Positions 55,051 through 64,000 of a stretch of DNA of 64,000 bases are shown one piece after another (within the stretch, counting starts at the first letter, position 1; the number at the start of each line of letters is the position of its first letter). Origin of the DNA: Chara braunii (Eukaryota > Streptophyta > Charophyceae > Charales > Characeae); contig BFEA01000379.1 of assembly GCA_003427395.1 (NCBI GenBank), positions 1,408,763 through 1,472,762 of the forward strand, given 5' to 3'. Under the pieces are notes generated by a model. That model did no database searches, was not told the origin of the DNA, and was given only the letters and a program-made list of their open reading frames with translations. Both the position numbers and the translations under genes were made by a program.

Positions 55051-56098
55051 GAAAAAATTTCCCTGAATTAAATAATCATTTTGTAGTAAAATTACAATAT
55101 AAATTTTAAATTTTTATTTTATCTTAAATGTTAATTGTTTTTATCTTCCTTGCAAACTTTCATTCCAATAATAATGTATCCCTTTTTATTTGGACTGCAT
55201 GCTAGAGATGGAATGAAAGTCTGGATGAGTTCATGAAATATTTTAATTGGACTGTAATTGTAAGTAAGGATTTCTGACCATGAATAGGTTAATTCAATCT
55301 AAATTAGGACATGTTTATTGCAGTAAAATAAAAATTTAATTGAAACATTTCATGAACTCGTCCAGACTTTCATTCCATCTTGAACAAATAAATGTAGTTG
55401 GAAGGGAAAACTTATATTTAGACGAGAACTTATCATATAAAACTGAAAATTTTAGAATTGGATGAATATTGGAATAATAATTCATAAATTGGAAGATTTT
55501 TTTTTTTTATGGAATGTTTTTTCAACTTTCATTTCTCGTGGGAATTTTTTTGTTGTTCTCAATCCTACTCTGGCAAGACTTACAATAGAAAAATTCCCAC
55601 GAAAAATGGAAGTTGAAAAAACATTCCATACAAAAGAATCCTTCATATTTATAAATTATCATTCAAATATTCGTCGAATTCTAAAATTTACAGTTTTATT
55701 TGATAAATTCTCGTCTAAATATGAGTTTTTCCGTCCAAATGTATCTATTTGTTCAAGATGGAATGAAAGTGTGGATGACTTTATGAAATGTCTTAATTCA
55801 ACTTTCATTCTATTACAACAAATATCTTCTAATTTATATTGGATTAACCTATTTATGACTAAAAATTTGTACTTAGAATGATAGTCCAATTAAAATATTT
55901 AATAAACTCATCCAGACTTTTATTCCATCTCTTGCATGCAGTTCAAATAAGAAGGGATACCCCATTCGTGGAAGATAAGTTTTCAAGCAAGACGAAAATT
56001 TTTAAAATTTGAATGACATTTTTTAAGATGGAATGAAAATTTAAAATTTAGAATGTAATTTTACTATAGAATGATTATTTAATTCGGGAAAATTTTTC
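55051..56098. repeat. 1.05-kb near-continuous palindrome (long foldback)
   Basis: The left end GAAAAAATTTCCCTGAATTA and the complement of the right end GAAAAATTTTCCCGAATTA pair. The arms keep pairing inward through ATAATCATT, AGTAAAATTACA, ATGGAATGAAAGTCTGGATG and ATGGAATGTTTTTTCAACTT, towards a centre near 55575. No target duplication is visible. The AT-rich frames inside are not genes. The element is a giant MITE or foldback. Confidence 0.8.
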
Positions 56099-56810
56099 TT
56101 TTGTTACCACAGCAGAGCCACCGTCTCCAGGGCTGCTGTATCATATTTCTACCCTATTGGCTAGCCCCTTTGCCGCAGAGCGCATTATTTCCAACCATCG
56201 CAGCCAACACAACCCACTGAAACCAGCACCAAACTTTTTTTAAGAACATTCGAGATCATTTGAGCTATTGGGGCCATTACCCGGGTACGACTGAAAACAA
56301 TTCGAGTACTCGAAGTGATTCAGAAAAAATGGGGAGGAACTACTCATGCAAAATTCCCCCAGAAGGGGTTAGGTTAAATTTAGAAAAAATATGTAACCCC
56401 TCAAACAGACAAGCAGAACAATCCTGCCTTCGTCATCGAAAGAAAGAACCTCAAGTTGATCCAGGTGGAATTAGTGGCCAATGGCCAGTACCCGCCGAGA
56501 TACTCGGGGCCAATCGCATCCACCACCAAATTCCTCCATCCAAATCACATTTGTCCTCCCAAACTCCGTGCTCGTAAAGAACTTTGGAGGACCTCATCTC
56601 AGCAGGGGCCGAGCACCATTGCAGGGGGCCTCCATCTGCCCTGAACTACAAACAGAGTCTATTCGGCCAATTCGGCCTGTGGGACCAGACCGTGGCCTGA
56701 CCCCATAGGCTGTGTACTGTTCCAGTCCAGTCTAGTCCTGCCCGGTACCACTGTCGGTACCAGGCCAGTGCAGTCCAGTCAAGTTAGTCCGTTGGGGGTA
56801 TACCCCAGCT
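56099..56810. other. No recognised gene; possibly LTR or flank
   Basis: This stretch precedes the LTR end at 56972. I could not find the matching 5' LTR terminus (expected TGTGAC-like). A tandem CCAGTCCAGTC motif lies around 56725-56790. No coding frame is supported. Confidence 0.4.
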
Positions 56811-56972
56811 ATTGTCTGTTTTTCAGATCATTCTTCATTCTTTACTTTTGGAGTACGTGAGTGTTGAGTTCTCGTCAGAGCTGCGTTGTCCCTTCCANCT
56901 CCATCTCCATCTCCTCCCCCTCAACCCTTCGTCTTGATCCTAACAGACCGCCATCTCGGCCGGTCCGTCACA
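56811..56972 (+). mobile_element. 3' part of a 5' LTR (Ty3/gypsy)
   Basis: The sequence ends CGGCCGGTCCGTCACA immediately before A-TGGTATCAGAGC, the usual junction of LTR end (CA) and primer-binding site. The left limit is arbitrary because the LTR start was not located. A single N lies at 56898. Confidence 0.5.
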
Positions 56973-56973
56973 A

Positions 56974-56985
56974 TGGTATCAGAGC
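56974..56985 (+). promoter_or_regulatory. Primer-binding site, initiator-Met tRNA type
   Basis: TGGTATCAGAGC, complementary to the 3' end of plant initiator methionine tRNA, two bases after the LTR CA end. It marks the start of the internal region of the plus-strand gypsy element that runs to the window edge. Confidence 0.85.
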
Positions 56986-57026
56986 GGGAACAGTCCCCTC
57001 TCCAACCCGCCCACAGTCCCGTAAAA

Positions 57027-57237
57027 GGGAGAAATCGGTGTAATCTCGATAGCGGGATTTTCAGGGTTTTGCAGAGTGGAAATAGTGAAATCACGGGAGC
57101 GTGCAAAGGCTGATACGTTGCGAGAAAAGGGAGCTGCCAATAGGGAGAAATCGGTGTAATCGCGATAACGAAATTTCAGGGTTTTGCAAGGTGGAAATAA
57201 CGAAATAACGAGAGCGTGCAGAGGCTGACACGTGGCC
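57027..57237. repeat. Tandem repeat of about 110 bp, two units, in the gypsy leader
   Basis: Two units each carry GGGAGAAATCGGTGTAATC, CAGGGTTTTGCA, GTGGAAATA and GAGCGTGCA-AGGCTGA in order. They follow soon after the PBS, where leader sequences often vary in length. Confidence 0.75.
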
Positions 57238-57339
57238 AAAAAAAGGAGATGTCGTCATGACGCATACGCCAAGGCCAAGGCCAGCGCACGCGCCCGCGCT
57301 GCCCCGCTGCCCCACCCCGCTCCCGGAATATATTATTCA

Positions 57340-57440
57340 AAATCCAGGATGTTGCAGCTGCCAGGGTTTGAACCTGGGCAGCTGCTGCTCATGAGTGTGT
57401 GTGGCCAGTGCTTTCACACAATGGCCAAAGCCACATTGTG
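57340..57440 (-). mobile_element. Possible tRNA-derived SINE head in the leader
   Basis: On the minus strand a box B-like GGTTCAAACCC lies next to CAGCTGC pairs on both sides; a box A-like sequence (TGGCCATTGTGTGAAAGC) precedes it. It could be a SINE head inserted in the gypsy leader. No other copy is seen in the window. Confidence 0.35.
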
Positions 57441-57907
57441 AGCTTATATTGTGGCTTGCTCCTGTTGAAGAAGTGCCACAACAACTATTTACCCCCTCCC
57501 CCACCCCCGCCAGCTAACAGTGAGCAGCGTGCGGGAAGACAACTCTTTGCCCCCCCCCGCCCCCCACGCCAGGTGGTGGGTGCTGCTGCCTGCGCACATG
57601 GTTGTGTGCTGCCTCTTTGAAGTTCCACGTGGCAGCTTGCTGCGGATCTTGAAGACCCCCCTGGCTTAGGGGGCTGCACTACAGTGCTATCTGGGTGGCT
57701 GATCAAGATATTAGACCACCCGGAAATTATTTTCTTTGTAGTGGCATCAAGCCAACAACATCTTGAAGGTCAAGATCCTTTGAATCTTCGTGGTGCTCTG
57801 CGCTTGGCCACCCAAAAGCTTGGTATCACCATCCTATCCACTAACCTACTCTCCCCCAACCCCTTTTCTCTCCTCCCCCCCCATTATCTAATTATCTTTT
57901 AACTGCT

Positions 57908-58237
57908 ATTTCGTCAAAATGAACATCTTTTATTTTTTGAACGAAATTGAAACCGAGTTTTTTTCTCGAAAACTCGTCAAAATTTGATGTTTCTGAAGTT
58001 CCTGCATTTGTGAAACGCTGGACCCCCTGGCTGTACATAGACCTAGCTTGAGACCAGGGACATCCAGGCAAGACTGTTTGGATGTCGCTGGTCTCAAGCT
58101 AGGTCCATGTACAGCCAGGGGGTCCAACATTTTACAAACGCCGGACTCTCAGAAACAACAAATTTTGACGAGTTTTCGGCAAAAAAACTCGGTTTCAATT
58201 TCGTTCAAAAAATAAAAGATGTTCATTTTGACGAAAT
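57908..58237. mobile_element. Foldback element of 330 bp in the gypsy leader
   Basis: The ends ATTTCGTCAAAATGAACATC are perfect inverted repeats. The arms then pair almost continuously: AACTCGTCAAAATTTG, CTGGACCCCCTGGCTGTAC, and AGCTTGAGACCAG towards the centre near 58070. It is a clean non-autonomous hairpin element. Confidence 0.85.
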
Positions 58238-59515
58238 GGTCGTTTTTTCTAACCCTACCACTACACTATTTTCCTACCTCCCTCTTCACTTATCTTCGAC
58301 AACCTTTTTCTCTCCTCTCCTCCCGACTCACCATCTTGTACTAATCTCAACTACTCCTTTCCACCTTTTCTGTATCCTTTTCTCACATTCTACCACCCTC
58401 CTCTCCCTCTTCCCCCCCCTAACTACAACCCCATCATTTCCCCCATCTCCCCCTTCACTCTTTTTCTCTTTCTCACCTATTTCTCTCTTTGCTTTTTTAC
58501 TTTTTCATCCCCCCTCCCCCCCAACATCGAAAATTTTCTATTTTTTTTTCTTTTTATCTTTCTTTTTTTAAGTTTTTTATTTATATTTCCTCCTTTTTTC
58601 AAAAATTCGAATTATCTTATTCCCCATCTTCTTTTCTAATTGTCTAATTTAATTTATTTTATTTCTTTATTTATTCTAAAAATTCGATTTTTTTTGCGGC
58701 ACCCTCAAATCTGATTAGGAGTTAATCATTATTGCTTTGGGTACGCATTTTGACCCCGTGGGGGTAACAAAGTGCTGTCGAAGTTTTCTGTTTTTTTTTC
58801 TTCTTTTACTTAGTATTTTTCAGCGTATTTTGACCCCTTGGGGATAGCGAAGTGTTGACAAAAGTTTCTTATTTTACTTAGTCTTTCTTCAAGCTAATTT
58901 TGCATGCAATCTTGGTACTAGTACTTTAATACATATTTCTTGAGGCTATTCTGCTTGGGGATAGCGAAGTGTTGACAAAAGTTTCTTATTTTACTTAGTC
59001 TTTCTTCTTGATGGCACACTTCGACCCCGTGGGGGTAATGAAATGCTGCCAAAATTTTTGAAAATAACGAACACTTAGGTTCTCTTCACCCCCTCATCTA
59101 CTTATTCATTTATTTATTTTTCTGAAAATTATCGTTTGCGGCATTGTAAAACTTAGTGTGCTTCTCTTAGTCTCTCCTTCCTCTTTGCACCTTTGTGACC
59201 CCGTTGGGGTAGGAAAATGCTGCTAAAAATTCTAAAAAAAACAAGTATTATTTCTCTTCTCACCTTTTACTTGTTTTTTTATTTTTATTTTTATTATTAT
59301 TTTTTTTTTATTGTTATCTCGAAATCTCACTGTGTACTTTATTTTCTCTCCCCCTCCCCTTCATGGTTACTATCTTCATTTCTTAATTAGGTCGCCGCTA
59401 CGCTACCTTAACCACCCAAAACCCGGTTAGCGTTTTCTTAGGGTTTCTCTAAGGTTTACGGTTCTCCTACCCCCCCTACTCTCCCGCCTCCTCCCGTCGG
59501 GCACCCTGTACCTGA
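58238..59515. repeat. Pyrimidine-rich leader with repeated GACCCC-GGGGT motif
   Basis: 58250-58700 is C/T rich. From 58745 to 59230 the motif GACCCCGTGGGGGTAAC-AAAGTGCTG or a variant occurs five times (58750, 58830, 58950 partly, 59025, 59200), followed by AAAAGTTT. The motif is self-complementary (GACCCC with GGGGT). No coding frame. It is part of the gypsy leader or a tandem repeat within it. Confidence 0.65.
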
Positions 59516-61600
59516 ATGACTCTTGTCCCTTCGAGCGGATTTACGCCACCATTTCACGCGCGACCCGCTGGTCACGGAGTGAGCCGCCTCACTATTACCC
59601 ACTCCGCTGCTACGCTCCCCTCCCTCTCACCGGTGGTCCCCTATCCCCACGCCGTAACCCATCTCCTTCCCCACCTTTCGCTCCATCTCCTGCCATGTCT
59701 ACCCCCATGCTTCCACTACCCATGGACGGGACTATAAATGAGGAGATCGTCGCAGCACCCTCCGTCTCTCAGGCGCCCACCCACCCGACGGTCCAGTGTC
59801 ATCACTATGTGGACCCCACGAACCTTCGCGTTGTTCTTGCGTCTCTCCTTGCACCTCTGCAAGCGCGACTCGATGCGCTTGCACCCATGGAGAGGCAAGT
59901 CAATGCACTCGCCCTTGAAGTTCACCGCCTCAAGGGTTCTCCTCATCGCTCTCCCCGCCCCGAGCAAACCCCATCCTCTACCGGCCCAGAGTCCAACTCT
60001 CCACGACTCTAGGCACAGAGACGTAGTGGTTCGTCCTCCTCCGTGGGCTAGGTCTTACACTCCCCCGCTGCAGTGGTGAGTGCTGCTGCCGCTCAGACCA
60101 TACCATCTGTTGCGGCACAATCACTGGCCCCCGTCGTTCCCGTCACCCCTGCTACAGGTGCTGTCGCCCAGATACCGATATCTGGCCACGCAGTTTTATT
60201 TACCCACCCCCGTGTTGCTTCCCAGCTTCATGCATCGGTCGCGTTAATACGGCCTGGAGTTTTCCCTCCTCCCGCTAGGGTACCCTCTCCGCCTCCTCCA
60301 CCTCTGACCCCGAGCATCCAACGGGTGGCTACCCTACAGGCCACCGTGGCGCAGCTCCAGGCGGAGATTCTCTCCCTGAGACAGTCTAACCCTTCACAGG
60401 CTGCTCACCCTTTTTCTTTCTATACCACCCCTACCACCTTTGTCTTGCCGACTTGTTTTCCTTGACTGATTCCCCTCCCTCTACCTTCCTACCTTGCTAC
60501 TCCGTCACAGTTGGTTGCAGTCGTTGCCTCCACATCTGTTCGACCTTCCACCAGCAGCCCTGACTATTAGCCTGCCACCACTTTTACCTTTGCACCGGCC
60601 TCGACATTTACCGCCGTAGTGTAGGCCCATCCCCTTTCCCCTCGTCGTCAGCACAACGGTCCTACCCTTGTGCGTTTGTCGGACATACCTGACTTCGATG
60701 GTACAATGAGTGTGTCGCACTAATTACAGGCTGCCACACGTGTGCTGACACTCTCCACGATGCGACCGACGCCTTAGATCGGGTCACTCAGACGCAGTGA
60801 CACGGGTCCTCTGCACCAGCCGATCTTGAGCGTCATATCAGAGTGTTTTAGGACGCTCGCCTCATTTGCGACGAGGCACTTGTACCCGAGGTCCTTTTGA
60901 CCAATAGGTTCGTAATCAGTCTTCCGACTGATCGAGCTCTGACGATAGAGCTTCGCCTCCTCAGAGCAGGCCTACGAGGCTGCTCGACTGTACCAGAAGA
61001 TGCGGAGTTGCTTTTCCGACACCCCATCTCCTTCACGATCCTCCACCGCCGATCCCAGTCACGCGGCACCACATGCGGTCGATCCTCGTTCGCCGGCCGC
61101 TTTCACCGACCAGCTCGACCCAGAGCGCCATTCTCTCGGTGCTACAGTTCTCTACAGTACGACGAGGACGCCTCGTCCGAGCTTTGACCCTACCCTTGGG
61201 GACGCCCCCGAGGAGATCGAGCTCCGAAACGCCATCCAGTATAACTTGGATGACGACACTGTCCCGGTGGCCGAGCGTCTCCAGATGACCATGTCCACCA
61301 TGGGTCGTACGCGCAGTCTAGTTGCACAGTTTGGCGCTCGCATGATCACGGTTCCTCAGATAAACCACCCGCAGGGTTTTGTTCATCATCGCAGAGCTCT
61401 ATCTCTTGAGGAGCGCGCCGCCGTTGAGGCCCGTCGCGGCGGCCTTCGTTGCCGCCAAGATGGAAATACCTCCTCACAGTTTTCATACCATGCCGCCCTC
61501 GATCGACATTACGCTGGCATTTCTCGTCAGCGTCGATCTCATTCCGCCCCCGACCTCGCCCGACCAGCCCCACCCAGCTAGCCACGGTGCAGTGTACTGC
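59516..61600 (+). pseudogene. Ty3/gypsy gag-like region, decayed
   Basis: Frames at 59695-60012, 60073-60465 and 61000-61581 follow each other. A hydrophilic N-terminal part has LARLDALAPMERQV-type helical sequence. A segment near 60655-60710 reads VRLSDIPDFDGTM, as in Gag capsid starts (P-x-FDG). NRFVISLPTDRALTIELRLL (60900-60960) matches the later Gag pattern. Stops separate the pieces. No CCHC zinc knuckle is seen. Confidence 0.55.
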
Positions 61601-61904
61601 TGAGGCCTCGCACGTAGCCGGCTTCCCGACCACTGAGTCGCGATTTGCCCCATTGGCTACCCCACCAGAGGATCCTCAGGACACGACAGACACAGTTTCC
61701 TCTGCCCCACCATCTGTTGAGGTATCGTTTGCCCCACAGCAGACCTCCACATCTAGTCCTTCCCCTCCGAGACTTCCGTCGCGCAATTCACACAGCTAGT
61801 TGTAGTTCTCAACTGACGAGTCCCTGGCGTTGCGTCATCTCCCCTTGATTTGAGCATCCTTCAAGCTCGCCCGGAGCGACTCACACGACACGTAAACGTC
61901 TAGC

Positions 61905-62050
61905 GTAGTCTTCTCACTCTGCTCTCTGACCCTGATCGCACCCTCCCCATCATCTCTATTCGCCTAGCAACATCTACGAGGTTGTACCACGCTTTATGGG
62001 ACTCAGGCTCGCAAGGATACTTCGTTCACCCTCGCGTGGTTAAGGAAGCA
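61905..62050 (+). pseudogene. Aspartic protease, N-terminal part
   Basis: The frame contains ALWDSGSQGYFVHPRVVKEA; DSGS (Asp at 62000) is the retroviral-type protease active site (D-S/T-G). The protease half ends at the DNA element inserted from 62052, and its partner half is at 63000-63200. In the intact family the enzyme cleaves Gag-Pol. Confidence 0.7.
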
Positions 62051-62051
62051 A

Positions 62052-62986
62052 CACAGAATTCGTGAAAACCTAACAAAACAAATTGTAAGGTTTGCACGAA
62101 ATGTATTCAAGATTATGATAGTACGTTTTTCAGGCCTCCTCCAGGAACAGAATTCTACGTGAAGTAAAACAACTGCAAAAAAAAAAATAGAAAATTACTT
62201 TTTGAGAACCATTAGAAATGGCGAGGAGAAAAACAAGTTTTTTCACACAAAATCACTACCTGGTGAAGCGGCGTACGTTCAAGAACTGAAATATTTGAGT
62301 TTTTTGTTATCTTAAAAAATCATGTTTATACAATCGTATAAGATGTATAGCACGATGAACGTATTCGGGAATTTTCTGAACGCTCAAACATGGTTTCAAA
62401 CATATTATCCCATACTTGAGCGAACAAATTATTTTGTACTGTTTACTTGATTTTTTTTCCCATTTTTTTTAATTTTAAACTCGTATGTGGCTAAGAATTT
62501 GAAGGTGTTTCGCTGACAAAAGTTGTTTGTATTCTTATTTCGAATAACATATATTTTTTGCTAAGGGTTTTATTGTTAACGTCAAAATTGATTTATAGTC
62601 CTATAAATGTTTTCGCAAATCTTGATTTTGACCTAATTGTTGAAAATTACTTATAGTTCTATAAATGAGTATTCACCAAAATCCGTTTTTTTTTAACATC
62701 TTTTGAGTTTGCCATGTAGTCCTTAAAAATTGTCCTATTTGAGCTTTGTTTTTTGCAAATCTACTGAGAATGACTTATAGCCATACATGAGGATTTTGTA
62801 AGAAAGGGTTTTCTTGCACATTTTGAGGAACAGTTGACTTTTCACCTCATTTTTTGCCTCCTTTATCTACAAACAGTTAAAAACGCTTTCTTTTTGTGTA
62901 AAAAATAAAAGTTTGACTTTTATTTTTTCATTCTATAAAAAATATGTGGTTTTGTCGTTTTGTTAGGTTTTCATGAATCCAGTGTT
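62052..62986. mobile_element. DNA element inserted in the protease coding region
   Basis: The left end ATTCGTGAAAACCTAACAAAAC and the complement of the right end ATTCATGAAAACCTAACAAAAC are inverted repeats of about 22 bp. The interior is AT-rich, unlike the GC-richer gypsy sequence on both sides, and carries three copies of TATAG-CCTATAAATG-like motifs. No transposase frame is present. Adding a few outer bases (AACAC) extends the ends imperfectly. No clean target duplication is visible. Confidence 0.75.
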
Positions 62987-62989
62987 AAG

Positions 62990-63696
62990 TTCACCTAGCT
63001 ACTTCCGAGTCTCGCTCTCCTATCTCCGTTACCCTCGGAGATAACAGGATATAGCGCTTCTTCGATCAAACGGTCCCCGACCTCCACTTCTCCCTCACTC
63101 TCCAGCCATCGGATACTACCCATGCGCCTTGGCGCTACCATTCCTCTGCATACTTCGACTTGCTATAGACTGGGTACGACTTGATCCTTGAAACTCCCTG
63201 GTCTTGCCGGTTTCGGGGCACAGAGGCCAAATGGACGACTGAGACACTCATTCTCGAAACGAAGTACGGTCAAACCCATCGAGTCCCCTTCATTGGAACC
63301 ACGGGCGACACCCCTCCAAACTTACATCCCCATGACCCTCGTACCTCTGGGTCCCACCCGGACATCGCCTTCACTTCTCATCGCCAATTTGCTCACTTTA
63401 TACGACAGGAGAACGTCATATTCTACTTAGTGAACGTCATGGATCTTCTTCGCTACGATCCACTATGTCCCGAGGTTGAACTCATCTCATTGGAGCCAGA
63501 TTTCCCTTACCCTTCCTCCATCTTCGCGGCTCCCATCTCCACATCCACCCGTCAGCCTACGGATACCCCCCCCACATCCCAGGTCCCTTCGCCGTACGCT
63601 GCCGAGTCCACCCATACGTCTCATGCCGACGCAGACGTTGAGGAACTCATGCGGTTCACGACTGACTTAGAGCTCGCTATTCACGATTTGATTTGA
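62990..63696 (+). pseudogene. Protease C-terminal part and protease-RT linker
   Basis: The frame picks up after the insertion with TLGDNRI, then YDLILETPWS (Y-D-x-I-L-G-M-P-W pattern, with G-M replaced by E-T), and the 171-codon frame 63181-63696. Stops include TAG near 63051 and 63166 and TGA at 63694-63696. The frame after that TGA continues in register into RT. Confidence 0.65.
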
Positions 63697-64000
63697 GAGT
63701 ACCGCGACGTTTTCCCACTGTATTTCTCATACAGCGGGATCCGTCTCATGGGCGGTGTTGAGCATTCTATTCAAATTGTGCTTGATCATCGTGTCCACCA
63801 TCAGGCACCCTACCAACTCTCGATTCCAGAGGCAACGGAACTCAAGCGCCAGCTTGATGAGCTCCTTCAACTGGGTTTGATTAAACCCTGTAACTCCCCT
63901 AGGGGTGTACCCGTCCTCTTTACTCGCAAAGCAGATAAAACTCTCCGCCTCTGCATTGACTACCGAGGTCTTAACCATTACACGGTTAAAAACAACTATC
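63697..64000 (+). pseudogene. Ty3/gypsy reverse transcriptase, N-terminal part (window edge)
   Basis: The frame reads [40 protein letters not shown], then [20 protein letters not shown] and YRGLN. These are the classical first RT motifs of Ty3/gypsy, including the L-R-x-C-I-D-Y-R-x-L-N signature. It is in the same frame as 63181-63696 across a single TGA. The catalytic YVDD box would lie beyond the window. Confidence 0.9.

Larger units (their letters stand above)
56974..64000 (+). mobile_element. Ty3/gypsy retrotransposon, internal region (runs off the window)
   Basis: The order is PBS, long leader (57-59.6 kb), gag-like frames (59.5-61.6 kb), aspartic protease split by a DNA element (61.9-63.2 kb), then RT from about 63.7 kb. 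This is the Ty3/gypsy order; integrase and the 3' LTR would lie beyond 64000. Several in-frame stops read TAG, TAA or TGA where a C-to-T change of CAG, CAA or CGA would explain them, as expected for an old methylated copy. Many frames interrupt, so it is inactive here. Confidence 0.8.

Overview
The window is nuclear DNA from a eukaryote, most likely a streptophyte (land plant or charophyte alga). A large-genome alga such as Chara is my guess and is not proven. The basis is two plant-type U2 snRNA copies, Ty3/gypsy elements with the TGGTATCAGAGC primer-binding site (initiator-Met tRNA) usual in plant retrotransposons, LINEs with a zf-RVT-like C-terminus, tRNA-headed SINEs, many MITE-like foldbacks and long microsatellites. 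There is no sign of operons or prokaryotic genes. One run of 897 Ns (50263-51159) and two single Ns (47907, 56898) mark draft assembly. || Layout. 1-5.4 kb: foldback elements and MITEs, many ending in GGGCCT-CGC motifs. 5.4-11.2 kb: SINE pieces and a LINE tail cut by one solo LTR (target duplication GCCT), which is itself cut by a second LTR of the same family (target duplication AGGT). 11.5-14 kb: a diverged LTR of that family. 14-18.1 kb: a degenerate minus-strand LINE (endonuclease, reverse transcriptase, zf-RVT-like end). 18.1-20.1 kb: a SINE, a MITE and two U2 snRNA retropseudogenes. 21-22.6 kb: tandem repeats and microsatellites. 23.0-24.1 kb: the only intact host-like gene, a secreted beta-helix protein on the minus strand. 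24.2-26.2 kb: minisatellite, MITEs, SINE. 27.4-29.9 kb: another LTR. 30.3-33.6 kb: SINEs and a TIR-bounded element full of CTC/GAG arrays. 33.6-40 kb: little recognisable, with one palindrome-rich promoter-like stretch. 40.4-44.3 kb: a degraded divergent two-gene unit whose plus-strand gene looks like a DUF7869-type, transposase-like protein. 44.3-48.6 kb: AT-rich. 48.6-51.9 kb: a minus-strand Ty3/gypsy 5' end (gag, PBS, LTR) with a gap-containing foldback inside the LTR. 52-56 kb: SINE copies, tandem repeats and a 1-kb palindrome. 56.8-64 kb: a plus-strand Ty3/gypsy element (LTR end, PBS, long leader, gag, protease split by a DNA element, RT running off the window). || How the parts fit. Almost everything is layered transposition: LINE-type machinery explains the SINEs and U2 retrocopies, and nesting with target duplications gives relative ages (LINE oldest, outer LTR next, inner LTR youngest). 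Most mobile-element reading frames carry stops or frameshifts. Items most worth following up are the divergent two-gene unit, a sense-strand reading frame retained in the R/U5 part of several LTR copies, the paired U2 retrocopies, and the family of MITEs sharing GGGCCT-CGC ends.
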